In this document: positions 43,350 to 53,037 of the stretch, piece by piece
Layout: each line of letters begins with the position of its first letter
Numbering within the stretch: position 1 is the stretch's first letter
Position numbers and translations under genes: made by a program
Assembly: GCF_009870825.1 (NCBI RefSeq)
Contig: NZ_WTWY01000020.1
Coordinates: forward strand, 1-64,000
DNA length: 64,000 nt
Direction of reading: 5' to 3'
Source: Paenibacillus sp. USDA918EY
Lineage (GTDB): Bacteria > Bacillota > Bacilli > Paenibacillales > Paenibacillaceae
The notes under the pieces: model-generated
What the model saw: only the letters and a program-made list of their open reading frames with translations
Databases searched by the model: none
Told to the model about the DNA's origin: nothing

Positions 43350-44699
43350 ATGCAGCATTATGACGTAGTTGTAATGGGTGGAGGCATCTCCGGGGCGATG
43401 GCGGCCATCGCCGCATCCAAAACCGGCGCAAAAACGCTGATTATAGAGTCCCACGGATTTCTTGGCGGCACGCTGACCGCAAACGGCGTTGGGCCGATGA
43501 TGACGTTCCATGCCGGAGAGAAACAGGTGATTCAAGGCTTCACCGGGGAGTTGATCGAACGGCTGAAGCGGTTGGGCAAATCTCCCGGGCATATTTTTGA
43601 TACGGTAGGTTTTACATATTCGGTTACCCCTTTTGACGCCGAAGCGATGAAACATGAACTTGAGCTGATGGTCACGGAAGCCGGCAGCGAGATTTTATAT
43701 CATACGATGCTGGCAGGCGTTACCACGGAAAATGGCCGGATTACAGGCATACGGGTATGCAATAAATCCGGGCTCAGCGACATCCACGCTTCTGTTTTCA
43801 TCGATGCGACGGGAGACGGCGACCTCTCGGCTCTTGCCGGCGTGGAATACACAAAAGGACGCGAATCCGACGGCGCAACGCAGCCGATGACCTTGAAAAT
43901 GAAAATGTACAATGTCGACATTCCACGGGTAAAAGAGTACATTCACGCCCACCCCGAGGACTTTCCGCTTTATAACGGGGATACCTCCATTATCGAGAAA
44001 GCCCCTCGCCTTTCGGTCGGCGGATTCGACAGCCTGTTTCGAAAAGCCAAAGAACGGGGCGAAATTTCCATTCCGCGCGAAAATATTTTGTTCTTCGAAA
44101 CGAATAACCCCGGCGAGGTCATCCTGAACACCACCCGCATTATCGGTTATGACGCAACCGACGCGCACAGCCTGAGCCAAGCGGAAATGGAAGGCCGCAA
44201 GCAGTGCCGCGAGCTTGAGCTATTTGTCCGCAAATACATTCCAGGATTCGAACATGCAGTCGTTGAGTCTACGGGTCCTAACATCGGCGTCCGCGGCTCA
44301 CGCCAAATCAAGGGCATCTACACGCTGACCGCAGAGGATATTTTAGAGCAGCGCCTGTTTAAAGATACCGTCGCCCACTCCGGTTATCCGATCGATATTC
44401 ACAGTCCGGACGGGGAAGGCACCAAACATCAAAAATTGGAATGGGGCGGCGTATACAGCATCCCTTACTCCTGCATGATTACCGGCTCCGTAAATAACCT
44501 GATCGTCATCGGCCGCTGCATTTCGGCCACCTTCGAAGCGCAGGCAGCGATGAGAACCACGCCGACAACGGGCGCCATCGGTCACGGCGGCGGGGTTGCC
44601 GCGGCACTCGCGGCATTGGAGGGTAAAAATGTACAGGACATCGACATCAAGAACGTGCAGACGATTTTAAAAAAGCAAGGAGCTTACCTGGAAGTTTAA
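43350..44699 (+). CDS. FAD-dependent oxidoreductase (PF12831-type)
   Basis: A 449-residue flavoprotein. FAD loop VVVMGGGISGAMAAIAASKT, ESHGFLGGTLTANGVGPMM and DATGDGDLSALAGVEYTKGR are typical of the FAD-dependent oxidoreductases found in catabolic clusters. Near the C-terminus, IVIGRCISATFEAQAAMRTT completes the FAD site. ATG 43350 follows AAAGGAG by 8 bases. Context with a transporter and hydantoinase/oxoprolinase suggests breakdown of a small organic substrate; the identity cannot be read. Confidence 0.85.
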   Translation: MQHYDVVVMGGGISGAMAAIAASKTGAKTLIIESHGFLGGTLTANGVGPMMTFHAGEKQVIQGFTGELIERLKRLGKSPGHIFDTVGFTYSVTPFDAEAMKHELELMVTEAGSEILYHTMLAGVTTENGRITGIRVCNKSGLSDIHASVFIDATGDGDLSALAGVEYTKGRESDGATQPMTLKMKMYNVDIPRVKEYIHAHPEDFPLYNGDTSIIEKAPRLSVGGFDSLFRKAKERGEISIPRENILFFETNNPGEVILNTTRIIGYDATDAHSLSQAEMEGRKQCRELELFVRKYIPGFEHAVVESTGPNIGVRGSRQIKGIYTLTAEDILEQRLFKDTVAHSGYPIDIHSPDGEGTKHQKLEWGGVYSIPYSCMITGSVNNLIVIGRCISATFEAQAAMRTTPTTGAIGHGGGVAAALAALEGKNVQDIDIKNVQTILKKQGAYLEV

Positions 44700-44996
44700 A
44701 AGTTGTACTAAAGAAAGGGCTCAACATCATATTTAGTGAATTGACATAAGCGAAAGTAGCGAAGGGGACGGAATCGATCTGAAGAATCGGCAGCGTTCGG
44801 CTGAGAGCTTTTCGAAGAAAAGCTAGCATCGGAAGCATAAGCTGGCTCCGAATTTCTACTACTTTGAAAAATTCAAGAAATTTGGAGACAACAGCGACCT
44901 TTAAGAACGATCCGTAACCGCAGCGGCCACCTCGCACAGTGTCAACTACTAAGTTTATAGCCTGACTTTAAGCCCATTTTGAGAGGGGAAATTTGA
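44700..44996. repeat. Diverged copy of the long intergenic repeats
   Basis: It contains AGCGTTCGGCTGAGAGCTTT and GGAGACAACAGCGACCTTTA, which resemble segments of both repeat types at 46366-47165. No gene seen. Confidence 0.55.
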
Positions 44997-46289
44997 ATGA
45001 CAACGGCAATGTGGTTCCAAGCAATCGGTATTCTGCTCGTTTTTCTGTTGTTCGTGGGTCTCATGATGGCACGCAAGCTGCCGACCATTCTGGCTCTGCC
45101 TATAATGGCGATACTGTTCGCCATTATCGCGGGCGTGCCGCTGCTGTCGAATAATCCGGAGGCGACCACCATCGCCAAAACCATTCTGGCATCCGGCTCC
45201 ATGAAGTTATCCGGCGCCATCGCCGGCCTTATATTCGGCGCCTGGTTCGGCCAGATTCTGAACAAGGTCGGCATTACCAAATCCATCATTCGCAAGGCGG
45301 CCGAACTGGCCGGCGATAAACCCGTACTTATAGCTATTCTCTTTTTTATTACCGCATCCATTATTTTTTCCGCGGCAGGCGGACTTGGCATGGTGATCCT
45401 GGTCGGTACGATCGTCATTCCCATCATGCTGACGGCAGGCATCTCCCAATTCGTCGCTTCGATCGTCGTCCTGCTGGCCGTAGGGGTCGGCTCCCTCTTC
45501 AACGTGTCCAACTGGGCCGTTTATGTCGATGTACTGGGACTTTCCGTCGATAAAATCGCCAACTACACCATGGTTGTCGCCCTCCCTCTTTTCATTATTT
45601 CGCTTATCATGATCGTATTTTATATCCAAAAAGACGGCAAAGGCCGCAAAGCATGGGCGATGCCGGCCGCAACGCCAGGCGACAACAAAAAGGTGCCCAC
45701 GATTGCGCTGATCAGTCCTCTGGTGCCGGTGCTGCTCGTCTTCATTTTCAAAATCGACATCGTTCCGGCCGTTATTATCGGCGCCATCGTCACCATTTTG
45801 CTCACCTGGCCCAAACGTCCGATCCATATCCTTTCCAGCGCGCTGGTGGAAGGCATTCAGGACGTCGCCGGCGCCATGGGGCTTATGATCGGCATCGGCA
45901 TCCTGCTGAGCTCCGTCATGTCGCCACAGGTATCGGCCGTCATCTCGCCGCTGATTGAATCCGTGCTGCCTGGAAGTCCGCTGCCGTACATCCTGTTCTT
46001 CACGATTTTGTCGCCGCTTGCGATTTACCGCGGACCGCTGAACGTATGGGGTCTTGGCAGCGGCATCGCCGCCCTTTTCGTTTCCGCCGGCATGACGCCG
46101 GTGGCCGCAATGCTTGCCTTGCGCGCAGTCAGCAACGTGCAGTCCGTCTCCGACCCTACCAACTCGCATAACGTATGGGTGGCCGATTTTACGAAAAGCG
46201 ACATCAATGAGATTTTGAAAAAGACGCTGCCATGGACGATGGCCTCTGTCCTGATCTCGGTAGTTATTGGGGCATTCATGGTATTTTAA
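44997..46289 (+). CDS. GntP/CitM-like organic anion transporter
   Basis: A 430-residue membrane protein with about 11-12 helices (ILLVFLLFVGLMMARKLPTI, IAILFFITASIIFSAAGGLG, IVVLLAVGVGSLFNVSNWAV). The repeated two-half layout and the AAGGLGMVILVGT and SDPTNSHNVW segments resemble carboxylate/gluconate permeases of the ion-transporter superfamily. It probably imports the substrate used by the flanking FAD oxidoreductase and hydantoinase/oxoprolinase genes. Confidence 0.75.
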   Translation: MTTAMWFQAIGILLVFLLFVGLMMARKLPTILALPIMAILFAIIAGVPLLSNNPEATTIAKTILASGSMKLSGAIAGLIFGAWFGQILNKVGITKSIIRKAAELAGDKPVLIAILFFITASIIFSAAGGLGMVILVGTIVIPIMLTAGISQFVASIVVLLAVGVGSLFNVSNWAVYVDVLGLSVDKIANYTMVVALPLFIISLIMIVFYIQKDGKGRKAWAMPAATPGDNKKVPTIALISPLVPVLLVFIFKIDIVPAVIIGAIVTILLTWPKRPIHILSSALVEGIQDVAGAMGLMIGIGILLSSVMSPQVSAVISPLIESVLPGSPLPYILFFTILSPLAIYRGPLNVWGLGSGIAALFVSAGMTPVAAMLALRAVSNVQSVSDPTNSHNVWVADFTKSDINEILKKTLPWTMASVLISVVIGAFMVF

Positions 46290-46365
46290 CCGTCTGTGTC
46301 AAAACAAAAGAACCAGTAAACATGTGAAATGCAGTAATGGAGAATAAAGGAAAAACAGCTTATAT

Positions 46366-46795
46366 AAGTTGAACTCAGAAAGAACTAAGGAACAGGCAAG
46401 AGGGTTCAATCTTCTAAAGAAGATCCGTTTTAGAAATTGAACCTGGGAGAAATGATTCTGAAGAAGCTAAAAGCTTTTTGAAAAAAGCTGCTTCGGAAGC
46501 TTATGCTGCGTTCGCCTAAGAGCTTTCCGAAGAAAAGCTATAAAGTTGAACTAAAGAAAATGAAAAGGAATAGGCAAGAGGGTTCAATATTCTAAAAGAA
46601 GATGCATTTTAGAATATCGAACCTAGAGGAAATGATTCTGGAGAAGCTGAAAACTTTTTGAATAAAAGCTGTTTCGGAAGCTTACACTGCAATCGCCTAA
46701 AAGCTTTCCTAAGGAAAGCTATAAAGTTGAACTAAAGAAAATGAAAAGGAATAGGCAAGAGGGAGAAATGATTCTGAAGAAGCGGAGCGTTCGCC
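46366..46795. repeat. Tandem repeat type A, period about 180 bases
   Basis: AAGTTGAAC begins units at 46366, 46543 and 46724 (periods 177 and 181). Each has GGCAAGAGGGTTCAAT, a TTCTAAA/TTTAGAA hairpin region, AAATGATTCTG and GCTTTC; the third unit is truncated. Confidence 0.85.
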
Positions 46796-46796
46796 T

Positions 46797-47165
46797 TTGT
46801 GAGCGGATTTCTGCCATAGATTAGGTTCAAATCAAGAAATCCGGGAGCAACAGCGATCGTAAGAACATTTCACCCGGCTGCCTCCTTTCGAATCATAGTC
46901 ATTGGTTCAACTTTTAAAGCATCGTAAGCATATGCTTTGTGAGCGGATTTCTACCATAGATTAGGTGTAAATCAAGAGATCCGGGAGCAACAGCGATCGA
47001 AAGAACATTTCACCCGGCTGCCTCCTTTCCAATCATAATCATCGGTTCAACTTTTGTAGCATCGTAAGCTTATGCTTTGCTCCCGGATTTCTACCATAGA
47101 TTAGGTTCAAATCAAGAAATCCGGGAGCAACAGCGATCGTAAGAACATTTTCACCCGGCTGCCTT
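46797..47165. repeat. Tandem repeat type B, period 140 bases
   Basis: The segment GCGGATTTCT-CCATAGATTAGG starts at 46803, 46943 and (as CCCGGATTTCT) 47082, exactly 140 bases apart. Each unit has GGATTTCT/AGAAATCC arms, then GGGAGCAACAGCGATCG and TTTCACCCGGCTGCC. About 2.6 copies. Confidence 0.9.
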
Positions 47166-47203
47166 CAACCTTAAAATCATTTGTTTAGCTTATATAAATA
47201 AAC

Positions 47204-47262
47204 CGGGCACAAGGGCCCTGCGAAAAGCTTAAGAAAGACTACGGCAGAAGGTCCTTTGCCCG
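47204..47262 (+). promoter_or_regulatory. Leader hairpin before the hydantoinase gene
   Basis: CGGGCACAAGGGCC pairs with GGTCCTTTGCCCG (one or two bulges), ending just before the GGAGGAGG ribosome site. It could modulate translation; no ligand motif recognised. Confidence 0.4.
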
Positions 47263-47281
47263 TCATCCGGAGGAGGACATA

Positions 47282-49426
47282 ATGGGGAGAACAAAAGTAA
47301 GGGTTGGCATTGACGTCGGCGGTACGTTTACCGACGCGGCTCTCATCGACAATGAAACATTCGAAGTCATCGAAAAAATGAAAATCCCGACCACGCACCA
47401 TGACCCGGACGGCGTGGCGAAAGGGATCGTGCAAATTTTGAATCGCATTCTGAGCAGCAAAGGCATCGACCCCGAAGACGTCACCTTCATCGCGCACGGG
47501 ACGACGCAGGCAACCAATGCCCTGCTGGAAGGGGACGTCGCCCGCGTCGGCATCATCGGCATGGGTTCGGGCCTTGACGGCCTCAGCGCCCGCTCGGAAT
47601 CCAATCCGGGAGATATCGAGCTGGCTCCGGGCAAATATTTGCATACGTTTCACACGTACCTGGATTCCAAAAACATGACGGATGAGCAAATCAATACCGC
47701 CATCGATGAACTGGCGGCTCAAGGAGCCGAGGTGATCGTCGCTTCCGAAGCCTACAGCGTCGATGATCCGGCCAATGAGCTACGTGTCGTGGAGCTTGCG
47801 AACCGCAAAGGCTTGTACGCCACGGGCGGTCATGAGATCAGCCAGCTGTACGGCTTGAAGACGCGGACGCGCACCGCCGTGATCAACGCCTCGCTCATCC
47901 CGAAAATGATGGAGACCGCGAACATGACGGAGAAGTCCGTCAAAAACGCCAACATCAAGTCGCAGCTGATGATTATGCGATGCGACGGCGGCGTCATGAG
48001 CATCGACGAGGTGCGCAAGCGCCCGATCCTGACGATGTTGTCCGGATTGGCTGCCGGAGTTGCCGGAGCGCTGATATACGAAAAAATTTCCGACGGTATT
48101 TTCTTTGAGGTCGGCGGGACCAGCGTCGACATCTCCGTCATCAAAAACGGCAAGGTCATGATCAAAAACGCCGAGGTCGGCGGCCACCGCACCTATCTGC
48201 AATCCTTGGATGTACGCACGCTTGGCATCGCCGGCGGCAGCATGATCAAGGTAGCCGGCGGACGAATTACGGATGTCGGGCCGCGCAGCGCGCATATTGC
48301 CGGCAAAGAATATGAGGCTTTCGCCTCTGCAGAGAACATCGTGAACCCGAAAGTGAAATTCATCAGCCCGCGCGAAGGCGACCCTGCCGAATACGTCATC
48401 TGCGAATGCGCCGGAGGCAAGGAATATTCGTATACGCTGGCGGGAGCGGCCAATATTTTGAATTACGTTCCCGAGGGCGATTATGCCAGAGGTAATGTCG
48501 AAGCGGCGCTGAAAGCCTGGCAGGCCTTGGCGGAAGACCTCGGGGTCACTGTGGAAGAAGCTGCTAGACAGGCAATAAACATCGCCATCGATAAAACGAT
48601 GAAAACCGTTAACGAGATGATCGAAGATTATGAGCTGGACCGCAGCTTCGTTACGCTGGTAGGCGGCGGCGGCAGCGGTGCGGTGCTTGTGCCGGCGATG
48701 GCGGAGCGCGAAGGATTCAAATCCCAAATCGCCAACAATGCGCCCTATGTTTCAACGATCGGCGTGGCGCTTGCCATGGTTAAGGAACAGTTGGAGCGGA
48801 CCGTCGTCAATCCGACCGATGAGGATATCAAACGCATCCGCGCCGACATCATCGAGCGGATCGTTCAATCCGGCGCTACCGAGGATACCGTGGAAGTGAC
48901 GATCGAAATCGACAGCCAGAAAAACATTCTCCGCGCCATCGCCACCGGCTCCACCGAGCTGCGTTCCAAGGATCTGGCCCAGGAAGCGATGTCCGAGGAA
49001 GACATGCGGGCGGTTGCAGCCGGTTCCATCGACAGTCCGGTGGAAACGACCGTACTTGCCGCGCAAACCGGTCGTTGGCATTTGTTTGCCAGCGAAAGCG
49101 TAAAGAAGTCGTTGTTCGGACTGCTGAAGAAAAAATCCAATGCCGTCAGCGTTTTGGACCGCGAAGGCGTTGTCCGCTTCAAGAAAAACAATGTGCATTT
49201 TACGAAGCTGCATAAATCCGCGCACGAAGCGCTAAGCTCGTTTTTGGACGATAACACCATTTATTCCGACGCCAATGCCACGATTCCGAAGGTGTTTGTC
49301 TTTTACAAGGAAAAAATGCTGGATTTAACCGGCATGCAAACCAAAGAGCAGCTTTTGTCCATCCTGGAAATCGAAACCGAAATGCTTGCGCCGCAAGATG
49401 AAATGCTGGTTGTGGCTTATCAGTAA
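47282..49426 (+). CDS. Hydantoinase/oxoprolinase family protein
   Basis: A 714-residue ATP-dependent amidohydrolase-type protein. The N-terminal actin-like fold opens with VGIDVGGTFTDAALID; FIAHGTTQATNALLEGD follows, then GIFFEVGGTSVDISVI and FVTLVGGGGSGAVLVPAMA. HyuA/OplA relatives open cyclic amides or carboxylate ketones; here only the HyuA-like subunit is present and no HyuB-like partner is visible. ATG 47282 follows GGAGGAGGA. Substrate unknown, shared with the nearby transporter. Confidence 0.87.
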   Translation: MGRTKVRVGIDVGGTFTDAALIDNETFEVIEKMKIPTTHHDPDGVAKGIVQILNRILSSKGIDPEDVTFIAHGTTQATNALLEGDVARVGIIGMGSGLDGLSARSESNPGDIELAPGKYLHTFHTYLDSKNMTDEQINTAIDELAAQGAEVIVASEAYSVDDPANELRVVELANRKGLYATGGHEISQLYGLKTRTRTAVINASLIPKMMETANMTEKSVKNANIKSQLMIMRCDGGVMSIDEVRKRPILTMLSGLAAGVAGALIYEKISDGIFFEVGGTSVDISVIKNGKVMIKNAEVGGHRTYLQSLDVRTLGIAGGSMIKVAGGRITDVGPRSAHIAGKEYEAFASAENIVNPKVKFISPREGDPAEYVICECAGGKEYSYTLAGAANILNYVPEGDYARGNVEAALKAWQALAEDLGVTVEEAARQAINIAIDKTMKTVNEMIEDYELDRSFVTLVGGGGSGAVLVPAMAEREGFKSQIANNAPYVSTIGVALAMVKEQLERTVVNPTDEDIKRIRADIIERIVQSGATEDTVEVTIEIDSQKNILRAIATGSTELRSKDLAQEAMSEEDMRAVAAGSIDSPVETTVLAAQTGRWHLFASESVKKSLFGLLKKKSNAVSVLDREGVVRFKKNNVHFTKLHKSAHEALSSFLDDNTIYSDANATIPKVFVFYKEKMLDLTGMQTKEQLLSILEIETEMLAPQDEMLVVAYQ

Positions 49427-49530
49427 AACAGACAGTTCTGTGTGTGGATTCGGGTATATGATCGGTTTAGGGTATCCCGAAGTACATCTAACATGGAAAA
49501 TCTTCTAAGTTAGCAAGGAGGTCGCCGCGA

Positions 49531-50199
49531 ATGCCGGTTCAAACCCTTTTGCCCTACTGCTTGTCCGGTCTGTCCGATGATGTTTTAGGCTGCATGGAGC
49601 TGAGGCAGGATCCGCTTTTTCATAAAATACCGCCTGCGAAAATTCCCTACTATGTCCATGAGTCGCTTCAGGCCGGACGCCTGGCGGCGGCAAAATATAA
49701 AGGCCTCGGCATTCGGGACATGTGCAGGGACGCCGGCCTTCGGTATGAAATCACGGAAGCTTGCGGGACCTTTCATAACGTCTCTTTTCGCGCGCAGATC
49801 GATTTTGCCAAAACGCCGCCGGAGATGATGTTGTACGCCTCTTCCCTGAAAGGAATGCAGACGGTCTGCCAAGAGCTTCTTGGCGAACGGTGCGGCACAT
49901 ACGAAACCGAGCTGGATCTGCTGGTCGATATTCATTTGGCCCATGAGTTCTACCACTGGCTGGAGTATCGGGATCAGGCGTTTACGAATGAAAAACTCGA
50001 AAGGATCGAGGTTTTTAAGCTGGGGCCGTTCACGAAAAAATCAAGCGTGGTGCAGTGCTGCGAGATCGCAGCGCATGCTTTTTGCAAGGATTTGCTTGCG
50101 CTCCCCTGCCTGCCCAATTTGCTGGACTATGCCTATTTGATCCGGGAGCGGCAGCTTCCGGCGGATGAGTTCATGCGGCAGATCGAAGCTTGTAAATAA
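49531..50199 (+). CDS. HExxH-containing hypothetical protein
   Basis: A 222-residue protein with DIHLAHEFYHWLEYRDQAF near residue 140, the HExxH zinc-metallopeptidase motif, and a possible third ligand in CCEIAAHAF about 35 residues later. Several Cys residues are scattered. ATG 49531 follows AAGGAGG by about 10 bases. It is in line with the hydantoinase gene, about 100 bases downstream. Not recognised as a named family. Confidence 0.7.
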   Translation: MPVQTLLPYCLSGLSDDVLGCMELRQDPLFHKIPPAKIPYYVHESLQAGRLAAAKYKGLGIRDMCRDAGLRYEITEACGTFHNVSFRAQIDFAKTPPEMMLYASSLKGMQTVCQELLGERCGTYETELDLLVDIHLAHEFYHWLEYRDQAFTNEKLERIEVFKLGPFTKKSSVVQCCEIAAHAFCKDLLALPCLPNLLDYAYLIRERQLPADEFMRQIEACK

Positions 50200-50305
50200 T
50201 GGATATGACGCTCTCTCCATACCTCACGCAGTATGATATAATGGGAAAAGTTATCGTCAGCCCCGCCGGATTAGTTTTTCCCGCGTTAGATCAGGAGGAG
50301 GTATC

Positions 50306-51166
50306 ATGTCTTCACAGATTCCGGCCGTCATCGCCAAAATCGTGTCCCAAACCCAAAAACTCACCTTCGGCGAAAACCAGATCGCCAATTTCGTCATACA
50401 CAATCCGGATTTTATTACGCGCAACACGATTACGGCCATTGCCAATGAAATCGGCGTATCGGAAACGAGCATCAACCGCTTCTGCAAAAAAATCGGCTAC
50501 AAGGGCTTTAACGATTTCAAGATCGCTTTTGCCCAGGACGCTTTTTATCGGGATATGCAAGCCAAGAAAAAGGAAAGACGGGAAATCAACCCGATCGATG
50601 CGTTGGCGCTCGATTATAACGAACTGATCGTCAATACGTCCGCGCTTGTTACGGAGGAGCAGCTTCGGCGCGTGGTGGATATGTTGAAGGGAGCACGGCG
50701 CATATATATTATCGGCATGTTCGATTCGTATCTGGCCGCCATCGCCCTGAAGAATCGTTTATCTATCATCGGCATGATGGCCGAAGCGGTCAATGACAGC
50801 CGTGCCATGAAGATCGCCGCCGCCCAGTGCGGCCAAGAAGACGCCGTTGTGGCTTTCTCCCGCTCCGGTTCGACGAAGGAAATTGTGGAGACAGTGGCGA
50901 TTGCCCAGGTCCATCAGGTCAAAACGATTGCCATCACCTGCTATGATTCGTCGCCGATTACGGAACATGCGGATGAGAACATCATCGTGCCGGATAAAAT
51001 ATCAGTCAACAACAGTGCACTCCTGTCCAATCACATCACGTTCCTGTTTGTCGTCGATTTGATCATGAGCATTTTTATCTCGTCGGACAAGTCGTATTTG
51101 AAAAAGAAACTCGACAGCGAGGCCGTGTTGGCCAGCGATCAGTCGATGACGAATTATTATTTATAA
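50306..51166 (+). CDS. RpiR-family regulator (HTH plus SIS domain)
   Basis: A 286-residue regulator. N-terminal HTH_6 region (FGENQIANFVIHNPDFITRN, ANEIGVSETSINRFCKKIGY) and C-terminal SIS domain (ARRIYIIGMFDSYLAAIALK, VVAFSRSGSTKEIVETVAIA), which usually binds a phosphosugar. ATG 50306 follows GGAGGAGG. Last gene of the catabolic cluster and probably its regulator. Confidence 0.92.
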   Translation: MSSQIPAVIAKIVSQTQKLTFGENQIANFVIHNPDFITRNTITAIANEIGVSETSINRFCKKIGYKGFNDFKIAFAQDAFYRDMQAKKKERREINPIDALALDYNELIVNTSALVTEEQLRRVVDMLKGARRIYIIGMFDSYLAAIALKNRLSIIGMMAEAVNDSRAMKIAAAQCGQEDAVVAFSRSGSTKEIVETVAIAQVHQVKTIAITCYDSSPITEHADENIIVPDKISVNNSALLSNHITFLFVVDLIMSIFISSDKSYLKKKLDSEAVLASDQSMTNYYL

Positions 51167-51302
51167 CGAATCAATTTTATAATACCGTTAGCAGCTTTAA
51201 TCAAGGCGATATATAGATCAAAACGGTTTTATTTGTCTATATATCGTTTCGTTATCGCATGTTTAATCCATTATGAAATTGATTCATAACACGGAAAATA
51301 TT

Positions 51303-51380
51303 AAAAAACGCCTTCGTGATACCCCCGAAAGACGGGCCGCTGTTCGCAGCGGTTTATCGGGTACACGATGGCGTTTTTCT
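51303..51380. terminator. Bidirectional terminator between rpiR and tetR
   Basis: AACGCC...GGCGTT closes a long stem with an inner CCGCTG-TTCG-CAGCGG hairpin; T-runs on both strands. Confidence 0.85.
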
Positions 51381-51423
51381 TTGTTTCATCCCCAGGAAAC
51401 CTCTTCCCTTTTTCAAACCCGCT

Positions 51424-52008
51424 TCATCCGCAAAATTCCTGAATAATCTGCGCCTTTATCTCTTCGATCGGAAACTGCTCGGGATACGTTGAAATCATCA
51501 ACATACTGCCTTGAAGCGTGGATGAAAAATACAAAGAGCGTTTTCTAGCCTCTTTGACCCCAAGCTTTTCAAACATCTCGCATTGCAAGTTAAATTGTCT
51601 GGCGCTTTCTTCGATCAGCATTTTGCTGTATTTCACCAACACTTCATCAGATTCTGGCTGGGTCTGCAAATGAAGATAAAACCGGAATACTTCCGGTTTG
51701 TCCCGGACGTTATCGATGGCGCCTTCAACGATATACGTTAGCTGCTCGGCCGGCGTCTTTTTTGAGGCCGCTGCTTCCATCACATCAACCAATTCGCGGA
51801 TTCTGGCCTCCACCATGGTCGCGAGCAGTTCTTCTTTCCCTTTGAAGTAGTTATATAAAAGGCCTTTGGATATATCCGCGTGTTTGGCTACCTCGTCAAT
51901 GGATGTCGCATGGTACCCTTGCTTCATGAACAATTCCATGGCGGACATAAGAATTTTTTCTTTGGAAATTTGACGAATGCGTTCATTTTCTTCCGGTGTG
52001 CGCGGCAT
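51424..52008 (-). CDS. TetR-family regulator
   Basis: A 194-residue regulator: KEKILMSAMELFMKQGYHAT and SIDEVAKHADISKGLLYNYF form the helix-turn-helix, followed by a helical ligand domain. ATG 52008 follows GAGAGTG and lies 4 bases after the hydrolase stop, so it is the second gene of a two-gene operon. A TetR-type palindrome in the operon promoter points to autoregulation. Confidence 0.9.
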   Translation of the reverse strand: MPRTPEENERIRQISKEKILMSAMELFMKQGYHATSIDEVAKHADISKGLLYNYFKGKEELLATMVEARIRELVDVMEAAASKKTPAEQLTYIVEGAIDNVRDKPEVFRFYLHLQTQPESDEVLVKYSKMLIEESARQFNLQCEMFEKLGVKEARKRSLYFSSTLQGSMLMISTYPEQFPIEEIKAQIIQEFCG

Positions 52009-52012
52009 ATGT

Positions 52013-52762
52013 TCACTCTCCCAAAAAACGGATGATATGGCGGCATAGCTCATCAGGATGGGTTAACGTAACCATATGATCTGCGCCGGGAACCGTGACC
52101 AAACGGAAATCGGGGATTTCCCGGTAACGCTCTGCAATCCGGACGTTATCGGGCAATTCTTCATCGCCAATCAAAAGCATGGTTCTGGGCACCATCTCCC
52201 CTAACCTTTCAATGGCGGGCGGTTCCGGCCAAATCGATTCAAAGCTGCCCCATTCCGAAGTTTTCATTAAATGATGGCGGAACATATCAAGCATCAATTC
52301 CCAATGCTCGCTGGACTTAATGATGCGGTACGACGGGGCGTCAAAGGAACGCTCGGTCACCTTGTCGATATCCGGGAAGGCTTCATGGATCCATTGCATC
52401 CAATCCTGAAATTCTTGGGACGGGTTAAAACCTGATAATGAGGGACCGACAAGAACCAACTCCGAAACCCGGTCCGGGTACTCAAGCGCAAAATCCGCGG
52501 CAATTCTGCCCCCCATCGAATGGCCGACAAGCGCAGCCTTTTCAAGCCCCAGATGATCCAGCAGAGCCAGCAAGTCTGCAACATAGTTCGCCGGTTCCAA
52601 GGGCGATGGAGACTTCCCTGCGCCGCGGCCGTCAAAAGCGACCACTTTATAATGTTGTGCAAGCAAAGGCGCGACATACGTCCAATCCCGTAAATCCGCG
52701 CCGCCGCTATGAAGGAGCACAACAGGTTTTCCGGTTCCGCTAACCTCATAATACAAGTCCAT
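52013..52762 (-). CDS. Alpha/beta hydrolase
   Basis: A 249-residue hydrolase: oxyanion VVLLHSGGADLRDW, nucleophile VGHSMGGRIA near residue 95, acid near LLIGDEELPD and His in VPGADHMVTL. ATG 52762 follows GGAGG by 7 bases. Paired with a TetR regulator; the enzyme or its substrate likely relates to the inducer. Confidence 0.9.
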   Translation of the reverse strand: MDLYYEVSGTGKPVVLLHSGGADLRDWTYVAPLLAQHYKVVAFDGRGAGKSPSPLEPANYVADLLALLDHLGLEKAALVGHSMGGRIAADFALEYPDRVSELVLVGPSLSGFNPSQEFQDWMQWIHEAFPDIDKVTERSFDAPSYRIIKSSEHWELMLDMFRHHLMKTSEWGSFESIWPEPPAIERLGEMVPRTMLLIGDEELPDNVRIAERYREIPDFRLVTVPGADHMVTLTHPDELCRHIIRFLGE

Positions 52763-52804
52763 ATTAATTCCTCCATCATCACATTGAATTTGGAATACAA
52801 CTCC

Positions 52805-52834
52805 ATTTTATTATTGAGTGACTGTTCGGTCAAT
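52805..52834 (-). promoter_or_regulatory. Promoter and TetR-type operator of the hydrolase-tetR operon
   Basis: On the minus strand TTGACC (52834-52829), 18 bases, TAAAAT (52810-52805). The palindrome TGACCGAACAGTCA (52832-52819) overlaps the -35 and is of the TGACNNNNNNGTCA type often bound by TetR proteins. Confidence 0.7.
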
Positions 52835-52980
52835 ATAAAAAATTGAAGTTTTTATCGAGATTCCGGTCCGTTGCACAAGAACAGCATCTATCGAACTGCT
52901 TTCATGGAAGGCTGACTGCGTTACTGGCGGCATGTTTGCTTGCTACAGCGGACTCCGAAACGTATACATTCTTAAATCTA

Positions 52981-53015
52981 AAAAAAGAAACGCCCTTCCG
53001 TGGTGGAAGAACGTT
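52981..53015 (-). terminator. Terminator of ilvA
   Basis: AACGTTCTTCC pairs with GGAAGGGCGTT, followed by TTCTTTTTTT on the minus strand. Confidence 0.8.
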
Positions 53016-53037
53016 TTCTGTAAAGCACTCCGTGCGA

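Noticed and set aside
46366..47165. CRISPR array
   Set aside because: Units are 140-180 bases with no short repeat/spacer alternation and no cas genes.
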